Positions 21,287 through 31,200 of a stretch of 64,000 nt of DNA are shown here, piece after piece. The notes beneath the pieces were generated by a model that did not search any database, was not told the DNA's origin, and saw only the letters and a list, made by a program, of their open reading frames with translations. Source of the stretch: Azolla caroliniana (lineage: Eukaryota; Polypodiophyta); the NCBI GenBank assembly GCA_043228905.1, contig JBHGNT010000009.1:6138001-6202000 (forward strand). Reading direction: 5' to 3'. Each line of letters starts with the position of its first letter. Within the stretch, counting starts at the first letter, position 1. A program made the position numbers and the translations under genes.

Positions 21287-21478
21287 TGTATTGGATAACG
21301 CGGGAATTCAACGGTTCATACCAGCTCGGATTGCTCGCCGGTGAAATAATGGGCAAATGGGTCAATGGGTTTCGACTCAAACCATATTGTGAACCTATGC
21401 CACAGAATCCGTTCGAGCAGACGGAGGCTAATGCAAGAGTAGGAAGCAGGAAACAAGTAGCCAGCGTTACTGGATAAT
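21287..21478 (+). pseudogene. Element F integrase C-terminal end
   Basis: Resumes the integrase C terminus interrupted by the solo LTR (YWITREFNGSYQLG...GKWVNGFRLKPY...MPQNPFE), matching element E PYWLTREYNGSYQIG and RLKPYKGPMPKNPF. Stops at about 21477. The 220 bp that follow are non-coding and align with the E pol-ORF3 spacer up to the AAAAGGCGCCA at about 21700. Confidence 0.8.
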
Positions 21479-21698
21479 GACAAACAGGTGGTTGACAAAC
21501 GTGAATATGGGGAAAAATTAACTAAAAACTCAACTTGCAAAGAAAAAAAAAAGAGGTCATCATGTAGAGGTGAGGAGCGAACGGGCACTTTGAAAATGTG
21601 TGGTGGGTGGCTAATTAAAGCCCCTTTAAAAAAACGCACCACGTGTCAACTGACTGCTATATTAGTACAAGACGTGCATGCGCGGGAATCAAGAAAAG

Positions 21699-22291
21699 GC
21701 GCCATGTGAGGCCTATAGCTCATGCACGGTTCGGGAGCCAAGCCCCAACAGTAATGGTGCGGCTTAGGCTAACACCCATATATTAGCTAGTTATTAATTG
21801 GAAGCAGGCAGGATGGCGATGAATTATGATTGGTCTAAACCTTCAGCCTCGTTCAACACAGTGAATGAAGGCTGAAAGTGGTTAGAAGAGAAGGTCCCGT
21901 GGGGAAGCCGTTAGAGTGGTTCCTGGCTACGCCCTGGAGGAGACTACGCCGACCCTTATAGCGATAAAAAATATGTACTTGATCCGTATTTTTAAATGGT
22001 GGGAAATCGCATACCATCAGCCCATATAGCTAGGGGCGCATGGGTACATAATACCGAATGGAAGCCAGGTTAAGGCGCAGGGTCAGCTTGAGCTGCAGGG
22101 GTCAAGGCTAAAACAATTGAGAAAGAGAATACATAATGTATTGCGCGGTCACTCTTAGGTGTTCACAAACCTATAGATTTCTGATGCTGAGGTACTATCG
22201 GTATAGTGTCTAATCTCGACCATGGCATACGTAAGCTTGGCAAAGCAGGGCAAAGCCGGTGGTTAGGCAGACGCCCCATTGTTTGAGGTGT
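21699..22291 (+). other. Probable organellar group II intron fragment (domains V-VI at its left end)
   Basis: The sequence breaks from element F homology at about 21702. 21699-21732 folds as a 34-nt domain V-like hairpin ending CTCATGCACGGTTC (canonical end CGTACGGTTC). A two-base linker follows, then 21735-21773 forms a domain VI-like stem (GAGCC/AAGCC against GGCTT/GGCT) with one bulged A at 21766, seven bases before an AAC end, as expected for a branch point and 3' splice site. The catalytic triad reads CGC, not AGC, perhaps because the first bases are shared with element F at the junction. The 500 bp beyond are unlike neighbouring transposons and are unidentified; an organellar exon or other intron domains are possible. 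Inferred to be mitochondrial or chloroplast DNA transferred to the nucleus. Confidence 0.5.
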
Positions 22292-22580
22292 TGTTACGAT
22301 AGGGAGAGAGCTAGAGAGAGAGACAAATAGGAAATGACACAAATGTGAGGGGAAAATTGTATATCCATTAGATGCCCCATAAGGGGTTTATATAATACAT
22401 AATGTAACGGTAAATAATGACCGTTACAAAAGAGATGACCGTTACACTCTTGTCACATGCACATATTTGTGCATGTGCTCACACATACTCATCCTCACAT
22501 ACTCATTTACTTTACACATACACATCAACCACATCATTACACATATCCTTATGCCTCCCCGTATATTCTTACAGGTAACA
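22292..22580 (-). repeat. LTR-like block (TGTTA...TAACA), orientation inferred
   Basis: 289 bp with TGTTAC at the left and GTAACA at the right. On the minus strand it carries TATATAAACCCC, a good TATA context, which suggests that orientation. Upstream of that box are two direct GTAACGGTCAT copies and one inverted copy. A CACATGCAC/GTGCATGTG hairpin is also present. The flanks (GGTGT left, GCAAC right) do not match, so it is not a clean solo LTR. The right edge coincides with the return of element F ORF3 sequence. Confidence 0.4.
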
Positions 22581-23253
22581 GCAACAACCAGAAGTAGAAC
22601 GGCCGCTTGACGTAACCATCCATAGTAGGCTCATGGCCAGTGAAGACGCCATCCCACGACAAGAACCGGCACGAAAACAAGGCACTGACAGTCAATGGCT
22701 ACGATGGATAACAGAACAAGTGGACGGGGTCGTCTGCCAGTTAGAAGCGGAAGAGAAAGCACATGAAGACCGGTTGCTAGCCACAACCGAGGAATTAGAG
22801 AAGGCCCAGTGAAGAATCCAAATCATGGAGGAAGACATAGAGAAGGCCAGAACATAAATGGCCAAGTTGGTCATAGAAGGACCACAACAATCGGAACCGG
22901 TGGCTCCGGTAACTTTACAGAACAATAAGACCCCGGTGGCTGCAACAGGCCCGGATACTAATAAAACGTCAGCACAAGAGCTCGCCACATTACGGGAAGA
23001 CCTGACAGCACAAGAAGCCTTACGAGCCAGGGAGCGAGAATTGAAAAAAGTGGTGGAGGAGGAACAAAGGAAGACGGTGGACAACCTCCACCGAGCAGAG
23101 GAAAGCTTGAGAAAAGATCATCAAGCATATGACTGGCTGAAGGAAGAAAAAGAAAGACTCCTGCAGGAAAAGGACAAACTCCAGCGCTCGGCGGAAGTAG
23201 AGATCAAGCGACTCAAGGAAGAACTCCGGCAACAAAAGGACCGGGAAGACCAT
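22581..23253 (+). pseudogene. Element F ORF3, central coiled-coil part
   Basis: Homologous to the middle of element E ORF3: QWLRWITEQVDGVV...EAEEKAHEDRLLATTEELEKA (E: MWLRWVGEQIAGVVEYIEAEERAHQERLL). A Pro/Thr-rich linker follows (APVTLQNNKTPVAATG; E: APVTPGNVQNKAADQ), then a long heptad-rich coiled coil (QEALRARERELKKVVEEE...RLKEELRQQKDRED). TGA near 22810 and TAA near 22855 interrupt it. The coding sequence is cut at DREDH (23253) by element D and resumes at 44565. The N-terminal domain is missing, replaced by the insert at 21699-22580. Confidence 0.8.
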
Positions 23254-23357
23254 TGTCGTAGTGTATTCCACACACTACGTGCAAACCATAAAATAATATA
23301 TCCGATTTTAGATACATATAAATAAATAAATAATATGTCAAAATATTTATCACATGC

Positions 23358-23425
23358 ATAGGGCAAGATTCGAACCTTGCACCTCCATGTAGATAAACTT
23401 CAACTTTACCATTGAAATAACTTAT
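23358..23425 (-). other. tRNA-like block in D LTR (antisense)
   Basis: On the minus strand it reads CAATGGTAAAGTTGAAG (D-arm and A-box like), a spacer, GGAGGTG, then GCAAGGTTCGAATCTTGC. The last is a perfect T-arm with a GGTTCGAATC B box. The same arrangement occurs in the D 3' LTR (about 43966-44030) and in K (about 62607-62668), where the T-arm bases differ. No complete tRNA cloverleaf is formed. Confidence 0.55.
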
Positions 23426-23693
23426 CTTTAGTGTTATATATATAGATTTAATACATATAAGACCTTTATTTACACATACCTTTATAAAAAGGTAAAAATT
23501 ATATATTCTTTAGGGTGTGAATATTTTATTTACACGTGACATTGAAAGTGACTCATGCACATCTAGCGTGCATGAGCCCTATATTTAGGAAATGACAAAG
23601 CATCACATGCACATTTAGTGTGCATGGACACTTTTGGTGAAAAAGCATGGAGCCATGCTTAGCCTCTTCTATCTTTATATAAGGAGGAGAGAA

Positions 23694-23766
23694 ATATGTA
23701 TAAGGTTGTTGATTAATATACAAGGATTGATCAATCTAATATATTAATCAACAACCTTATACATAT
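23694..23766. repeat. Perfect 27-bp inverted repeat in D 5' LTR
   Basis: Arms at 23694-23720 and 23740-23766 are exact reverse complements around a 19-bp spacer that itself contains the palindrome GATTGATCAATC. Outside the arms AGGAGGAGAG faces CTCTTCCTCCT imperfectly. The 3' LTR and K have the left arm only and carry about 130 bp of other sequence in place of the right arm. Confidence 0.9.
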
Positions 23767-23882
23767 TCCTCTTCCTCCTAGTCAAAAACCTCGGCGGTTC
23801 CAACCCGACTCACGCAACGATCCGGAGCTGAAAGGCACGACACAGTTGGTGAACCCGACGTGAAACACCGGGTGGCAAGGAG

Positions 23883-24979
23883 ATGGAAAATCAACCAGAG
23901 GCTAGCAACATGATGATGTTGTTCGAGCGCATGCTACAAGAACAACGCGCGATGTCGGAGATAGCGGCATCAGTGGAGCGGCTCGTGCAACGAAACGAGC
24001 AATTCAACGGGAAAGACGTGTCGCGGTATCTTTGGGACTACAAGGCGGAGATGCTACGGTGCGGAATATCGGAAGGACTGCAAGTGACGTCCTTCAACCG
24101 GGTGGCGACCGATGGGCTTCAAGCAAGCATCCATGGGCTACGACAGCAAAATCCGACATGGGAGGCGTTTGAAGAAGAGCTAAAGAGGACGTTCGCCATC
24201 GAGGATTCCTCCAAGGCGACGCGAAGGGGATTCGAAGATTGGGTGGAGACGCCGGACAAGGGATTGAAGGTCGTTGATGTGTTTTCAGCATTCGAAAGCC
24301 GGTTCGGGAGGTTGTCCGCGAGAGATCAAGCTATCCTCGTACCGGACAAGGTGATCATGTTCTTGCGAGCCGTGGACGTCCGAGACCGGAATGATCTCGG
24401 AGTGCTCTTGGAGGACATGACCACGGAGAGTGGCCTCACCGAAACATGGGAAAGCGTGCGGGATATCGTCGCGCGATACACGAAGAGGGGGCAATGGCTT
24501 GCCAACGAGGAAAAGAGGGTTTCGGAACCGATTCCGAAACCGAGAACCGGATTGGAAGACCATCAACCGAGGGCTCGGGAGACTACAACCGAGAAGGGGA
24601 TTGATGCATCTACGGTGGAGCAACTATTGAAGGAGATGGAGAATCTGAAGATTGCGATGGTGAAGAAGTCGGATGACCGCCCCACAAGCTCCAAGTATAC
24701 GGACCGATGGTGCATATGGTGCGATAGCGCCGAACACGATCGGAGGGATTGCGACGAGCATAAGGAGGCGCTACGGGATCTCATCTACTACGAGGGAAAC
24801 CAGATTCATTCGATGGACTCTCGGAAGCCACTCCGACCGAACTTTCGGAAAGGCGGCATGAAGAAGGTGTTCAAGGAGGAATTGGCGGCAAGAAGCAACT
24901 ATGCGACAACCGCGGGAATATGTGTCGGGGAGTCATCGGGAGCAAAGACGTCTTTTTGGCCGGAGATTCTAGAAAACAC
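23883..24979 (+). CDS. Element D Gag, truncated by copia C
   Basis: Starts MENQPEASNMMMLFERML, 40 bp after the LTR. The capsid region (SVERLVQRNEQFNGKDVSR..., ...TWEAFEEELKRTFAIEDSSK) is of the retrotrans_gag type. A CCHC knuckle, CIWCDSAEHDRRDC, lies at about 24713-24755. The frame is open to the copia C LTR at 24980, about 365 codons; the codons to 25304 belong to that LTR. The continuation toward protease is found after 39571. The K copy at 63261 is colinear and about 85-90% identical by eye over 240 residues. Confidence 0.88.
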
Positions 24980-25256
24980 TGATGAGAACTCGACGTTCTT
25001 TATGTCCGACGCTCGGCCACAATCGAGATTCTTTTCACACACAGAAAAACAGGTAATGAAACGCGACACAAAAGAGGAGAAATGGTACACAGGAGGTATA
25101 CGTGGAAAACCCCAAAATAGGGGAAAAACCACGGCAGCCCACAAGCTGCAAACTGTCACTATGCAGAAATATACAACAGTGAGATCACTGAGGCAACGAC
25201 CTCGTGCTCTCAGATCTTCGCCACAGGCGGCGGTTACAACCGAGGCTACGACCTCG

Positions 25257-25288
<32 letters not shown>

Positions 25289-25618
25289 CAGTTACGCGCT
25301 CTGATTTCTTCTTGCACCAACAAGGAAGAATCATCACACAACGACAACTACGACACCCAAAAAAAAAAAACTAAAAGTTTGCCCTAAGTCATATTTATAC
25401 TAATATGACTCTTCGGCTATTTACAAATGTAGCCTCGATGGGCTCCATCCGGCTCTCCGCAGTCGGGTACTCCTCATCCGGTTCATACCGGGCCTACACC
25501 ATCCGACTCTCCGAAGTCGGGTTCTCCCCATCCGGTTCATACCGTTTCGGCCTCGGCCGAGTTTGTTCGTCGGCACTGTTCTTCTCCCTTCCCATCCGGA
25601 GGGACCTGTCTACCAACA
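24980..25618 (-). repeat. 3' LTR of copia C
   Basis: 639 bp; minus-strand ends TGTTGGTAGACAGG and TTCTCATCA. Contains the TTTGCCCTAAGTCATAT block shared with copia B, a CT dinucleotide run (about 25258-25285) and repeated CATCCGG units. Its minus-strand 5' edge at 25618 adjoins the purine tract AAGGGGGAGTT. Confidence 0.9.
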
Positions 25619-25628
25619 AACTCCCCCT

Positions 25629-27756
25629 TCACTCCGGCATGGGGTGTCTTTCCAGCCCGATCCTCTTCCGGCATGCGTCCAGCTTGTCGGGTGTCAGCAC
25701 TTTGGTCAGCATATCTGACCCGTTCTCGGCCGTGTGGATCTTCGTCAGTGCGAACTCCTGGTCATCTACCCTTTCCCGGATCCAGTGATACCTCCGCTGG
25801 ATATGCTTCGTCCGGGAATGGTAGGCCGCATTCTTAGCAAGGTGGATGGCACTTTGACTGTCGCAGTAGAGTCGGTATTCCTCTTGCCAGATACCGAGCT
25901 CTCCGATGAAGTCCTTCATCCATAATATTTCCTTGCCGGCTTCTACAGCCGCCATGTACTCCCCCTCTGTGGTTGACAATGCAACCGTCTTCTGCAGCCT
26001 CGACTGCCACGAAACAGCTCCCCCTGCATATGTCATCACATACCCGGATGTAGACCGGCTGGTATCCACATCAGCCGACGTGTCCGAATCGGTGAAACCG
26101 TCCAGTTGAGGTTTTCCGGAGCCGAATCGGAGACACATATTTGAAGTGCCCTTCAAATACCGGAGTATCCACTTGACCGCGTTCCAATGCTCCTTTCCGG
26201 GGTTGCTCATAAACCGGCTCACCACTCCGACTGCGTATCCAATGTCCGGTCGGGTACAAACCATTGTGTACATCAAGCTCCCGACGGCAGAGGCATATGG
26301 AATCTTCATCATATCTGCCTTCTCTCCTTTTGTCTTCGGGCTTTGCTTGCCGGACAATTTGCAGTTTACCGGAAGTGTCGATCCGACCGGTTTTGCATCT
26401 GACATGTTGAACCGGTGAAGCACCTTTGTCACATACTTCTCCTGTGACAGCCATAGTTGCTTCACTGACCGGTCCCGAATGATGTGCATCCCCAACATCT
26501 GTCTTGCCGGACCCAAGTCCTTCATTGAGAAGGTCCGGTTGAGAGCCTTCTTCAGCATCCGTATTTTGCCTTGGTCTCGTCCGACGATCAACATGTCATC
26601 CACGTATAGGAGGAGTATCAGGAAGTCCCCTCCTTCGAACTTCTTCACAAACACGCAGTGAACGGCCTGCGTCTTGTGGTACCCTTGATCGGTCATGAAG
26701 GAGTCGAACTTCCGATACCATTGCCGGGGGGAGCCTGCTTCAGTCCGTACAGGCTCTTCTTCAACCGGCATACCAGGTGCTCCTTCCCTTTCTCCACAAA
26801 TCCTTCCGGTTGCTGCATGTAGATTTCCTCTTCGAGGTCGCCGTGGTGGAATGCCGTCTTCACGTCCAGCTGCTCTACCTCGAGATCCATGCTTGCTGCT
26901 ATACTCAGCACCGTCCGGATGGAGGTCATCTTTACTACCGGGGCGAATATTTCGTCGAAGTCCACGCCCTTCTTCTGCTGGAACCCCTTCACCACGATCC
27001 TGGCTTTGTATCTCGGGGGGTTGCCGGCATCTCCCGGTTTCAACTTGAATACCCACTTGTTTCGGAGTGCCTGCTTTCCTTTCGGCAGCTCCACCAATTC
27101 GTACGTATGGTTCTCATGCAGGGAATCCATCTCATCCTGCATGGCACTTAACCATTTTCGGCTGTGGGTGTCTTCCTTCGCTTCCGGCTCCCCCTCATCG
27201 GTTAGCAGGACATGCTCTGCATCCGGAAATCTCCGGGGCGCCCTTCTCTCTCTGAGAGGATATCTACGTCTTCGGGCTTCGGTAATCGGTTCCTCCATTT
27301 GCTCTTCATTCGAATCCGATTCGGGATCTTGACCGGTTCCGGTCTCAGCTTCCTCTACTTCTTCTTCTGCCGGTTCGGTATCCTCACCGTAACCGGCTGG
27401 TTCCTCGAGTGCTAACCGGTCTCCTGCCGGTTGGGTCTGCTCATTGTAGAGTCTATCCTTACCGGTCGACTCGGAGTTCACTATCTTCTTCTCCGACTCC
27501 CAGTCGGCGAGGGTCTTGTCCTCCATGAAGATAATATCTCGACTCCGGAATACCTTCTTGTCGACCGGGTCCCACACTCGGTAGCCGAACTCATCGTCAC
27601 TGTAACCGAGGAATATGCATGGCCGGGTCTTTGGATCTAGCTTTCCTCTCCGGTCCTTTGCTACATGCACGTACGCGAGACACCCGAACACCCTCAGATG
27701 CCGGTAGGAGACTTCCTTACCGGTCCATACTCTCTGTGGCGTGTCTCCGTCCAGGG
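25629..27756 (-). pseudogene. Copia C Pol, second part (integrase end, RT, RNase H), one frameshift
   Basis: Continues integrase from the E insertion (DGDTPQRVWTGKEVSYRHL, MFGCLAYVHVAKDRRGKLDPKTRPCIFLGY). An acidic linker, RT (QLDVKTAFHHGDLEEEIYMQQPEGF; YVDDMLIVG) and RNase H (FTDSDTSADVDTS...TTEGEYMA...YCDSQSAIHLAKN) follow, ending at 25629. RT is broken at about 26728: the run of C in KQAP/RQWYRK is six bases, against four in copia B, a two-base expansion that shifts the frame. Otherwise both halves are open, so the element was recently competent. Confidence 0.88.
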
Positions 27757-27761
27757 GTACT

Positions 27762-28180
27762 TGTTACCGGCCGGCAAGGAGTCCAAAATACGGAGTGAAG
27801 GAATTAATTAGATATGGTTGTAAATGAGCATAGTGTGGACGGACGGACTGGAAACGGTATGCCGTTCCAGATCCGGACGGATCCCGAATAGGTGCGAGAG
27901 GCACCGTTTTGTACTACGGGCCGGAAACCTATTTAAAGGCCCGGACCCCATTGTAATGACAGCGGATAATTAATAGAGCTTATGTTGTTTATACTTCTGT
28001 CTTGATTTCCGTTCTGTAATTACTGTTATATCTTACGCGTGTAATTCACCAAAGCATTCTAATCGTGTAACCTATGTAAGTCGGTGTAATCGTTGAATCT
28101 TAATCCTATGCCGTAATCACCCTTTGGTGAAGTGTCTCCGTGACACCTTGTGTTAGGCCTTGTCCGGCTAGAGAATAACA
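27762..28180 (+). repeat. 5' LTR of element E
   Basis: 419 bp, TGTTACCGGC...AGAATAACA, with TATTTAAAG near 27929 as TATA candidate. Three differences from 37179-37597 by eye. Confidence 0.95.
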
Positions 28181-28183
28181 CAG

Positions 28184-28200
28184 TTTTGGCGACCACGATT
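28184..28200 (+). other. Primer binding site of element E (probable tRNA-Arg type)
   Basis: TTTTGGCGACCACGATTCC follows the LTR after a three-base gap. TGGCGAC as the start of a primer site recalls tRNA-Arg-primed gypsy elements. The exact tRNA was not checked. Confidence 0.6.
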
Positions 28201-28231
28201 CCTGCTTTCTCGCAGCGAACGACGGTAATGG

Positions 28232-31200
28232 ATGACTAGACCAACGCACGACTTGGTTACAGACCGAGCTCGACGCCTCGACCATTTTCGGCGTGAGACT
28301 TTCCAGCAAGCAGCGCAGGAAATTCGCTCGGATCGTTCGTTCTCCAACGAGATCCGGAGAGTCGCGGAGGAATCTCTCCGGTTACGGCAAACTCGCGACC
28401 AGGACGACGGAAGCAGTGGAAGTAGTCTCCGGGAAACCGAACGCCTCCTGGAGGCACTGGCAAGCGGAGAAAACGAGGCAGAAGCCTTTTCAGCCTACGA
28501 ATCGGATTCCGAAGTGGGATACAACGTGCACACAAACTACCGGAGCAGCAACGATACCCCCGGCGGCCCGGAGGACGACGGGTCGGATACCGTGCCGACT
28601 CCAGAACCGGAACCGCTCAACCAGGGCTATCCGGAACCGCAAACGGAAGCCGTCAACCCACCAACACCGGAAGTGGAAGAAGCAAAGCCACCAACACCAA
28701 CGAAAGAGCCGGCAAAGGTACCGGAAGAAGAGCCGGAAAAAGAACCGGAAAAAGAACCGGAAAAAGCACCGGCAAAAGAACCGGAAGTGGAACCGGAGAA
28801 AGAACCGGAAAGATATCAACAAACGCCACTAAACCGCGGCCTAATACTGGACGACGACATGCCGTTCCAATACTCAAAGTATCGCGATGACCCGGACGCG
28901 GAAGCGCATGTTCATGACTTCGAGCAGACATGGGAAGCAAATCACACGTCCCAGCGAATGACATCGGAGGAAGAAGAACGCTCGAAGATAGCGGAATTCG
29001 GAGTCACGTTGGAGGGACCGGCGACACGATGGTGGCGGACGCAGGACCCGGCGACCATCACAACCTTTGCAGAATTAAAAGCAAAATTCTTGCATTTTTT
29101 CCACAAGGAGGTAGACCAGACGACAATGGTGGGCCTGTTTTATACGATCCGGCAGGAGGCAGGGGAAAGCATTCCCCAATTCGTCATCCGTTTCCAACGA
29201 ATGCATAGCCAGCTTGCCCGTGCACCCCCGGAGGAGGAATTACGGACGATATTTTTAAACGCACTCCGGGAACCGTTACGCACGGTGTGTACGGTAATCG
29301 ACTTTCGAGGATGCACCATCGACCAGGTCATTGACCGGGTCAGAGAAATGGAAAAGACAAGCTCATGGCTTACGCTGGGAACACTGCAACGGGCGTTACC
29401 CACCGAGGAAGATCTCCGGTTCCGGCAAGCAATTCAATGCACAATCTGCTTGAATGCCGGACACTCGGCAGTAGAGTGCACCATGCACACTCAGTGTGTG
29501 ATTTGTCAATCCAAGAGTCATACAACGGACTGGTGCGAGTACAACCTGTTAAATCGACAAGCACCACCCGTCCGACGGATCGAGCCAAGAAGCAGCCGAG
29601 ACGAAGATGACGATCGTTGGCAAAGAATGAACCGGTACCCACCGGCACAGGATGTCCGGTACGGGGACAGGCAAGAGAATGATGGCCGGTACGGGAATCG
29701 GCGTGATAACTACGACCGGTATGAGCGATCGGACCGTTATCGGGAGCCCAACAGACGACACGAGCAATACGACAGAGACCATTCCCCGGGTTACCGAAGG
29801 CACCAGGAGGACTACGGCCGATTTTACGATCTACCACGACCGGACTACCGAAATAAAAATAAGAATAATAAGAAACGTAATTTCAAGAAAGGTGGTCGCA
29901 CTAGGGACCCGGAACAGGGAACCCCAAGGAGCCAACCGGCACAGAACGCACCACTCACTACGGGACCGACTCCGGCTACCAGCAATGCTGAATCCAGCAA
30001 TACCCGTAAAGAGTACTGCTACTACTGCAGGCAGGAAGGCCACTACAGTAACCAGTGCCCGGTAAAGAGCTACGAGAAACGACCAGCAGTTAATATGGTG
30101 GTTCCGGAAGTGGCGGATTTACAGCAAGTAACCACACGGTCGAAAGGCATGGCCAAAGAATGGGAAACACAAGAGGCCATACGAAAACAGGCGACGGAAT
30201 GGGTGAAGGAAGCCAATGAAAGGAACGTCGCGGACGCGGAACGGCAAAAGGCGAATACCATAGGGAGTGCCGGCGGTAGCCACCCAGAAAACGAGACATG
30301 GCAAGCACTACAAGAATGTCAGATCACGTTACCATTAGGAAGACTCTTGCAGCTCGTGCCGCGATTCACAGAAGGACTAAAAACGGTCATGACAGACGGT
30401 ATAGCCCCACTGGCACCAGTCCTCTTCTCGAATCCGGAGGAGGGACCGACGGTGGTGGACACTAGTAGTCCGGCGATTACAGCTATTGTCAAAGGGCACG
30501 AACTTCCCGGCACCGTAATCGATGGAGGTTCCGGGGTGAACGTAATAAGCCTCCGTACGTGTGATGCCTTGGGTATACATGAATGGGAGCCATGCCCGTT
30601 CTGGCTACGGATGGCGGATACGAGCTCGGTACGGCCGACGGGCTTAATACGGAAATTGGAAGTCACCATAGGAGGTCACACATTTCACATCTCGGCTGTA
30701 GTGCTGCAGCTACAGGCGCAAGGCGCGTACCCTCTGTTGCTGGGCAGACCATGGTTGAAAACAACACACATCAAGCAAAATTGGCGAAAAAATATGATTA
30801 CCTTCCGGCGCGGAAAAGCCAAGGTCCGGGTACCGACACAACCACGGACGAGCAACGGTAAGGAATGCACACCGCTGTATGCGGAATGTGTGAACATGCT
30901 TGAAGGATTGGCAGACGACGAAGAAGCCCAGTACTTGGAGGAACACCCGAAGATCGTACCACTCTTCGAGATTGACGTAGCTGAAGCCGTAGCCCCATAC
31001 TTGCCGCAGCGGGACGACACCGAAGCCGAACCAGACAAAGATGCGATTCGGGAATTACGGCAAGCACAGGAAGCGTTGGAACGGGAAATGGCCGTTTCCC
31101 AACGGGTAAAAGCATCCCAGCTCGACGAAGTGAACCTAGGAAGCAAGGACGAATCAAAGCCGGTACACATCGCCAAAGAAATGAAGCCGGAAGATAAAGC

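Larger units (their letters stand above)
23254..23842 (+). repeat. 5' LTR of element D
   Basis: TGTCGTAGTG...GGCACGACA, 589 bp. Contains an antisense tRNA-like block (about 23358-23425), hairpins around CATGCACA motifs, a TATATAAG box at 23676-23683 and the long inverted repeat at 23694-23766. It is shorter than the 3' LTR because about 130 bp have been replaced by the second arm of that inverted repeat. It is followed by CAG and TTGGTGAACCCGACG, a conserved primer-site-like sequence also present after the K LTR; I cannot name the tRNA. Confidence 0.9.

Noticed and set aside
22292-22580. A confirmed solo LTR
   Set aside because: The ends look right, but no matching duplication flanks it, so it is kept only as an LTR-like block.
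23358-23425. A tRNA gene on the minus strand
   Set aside because: The T-arm is good, but the acceptor and anticodon arms do not form, and the block lies inside an LTR copied three times with changes.
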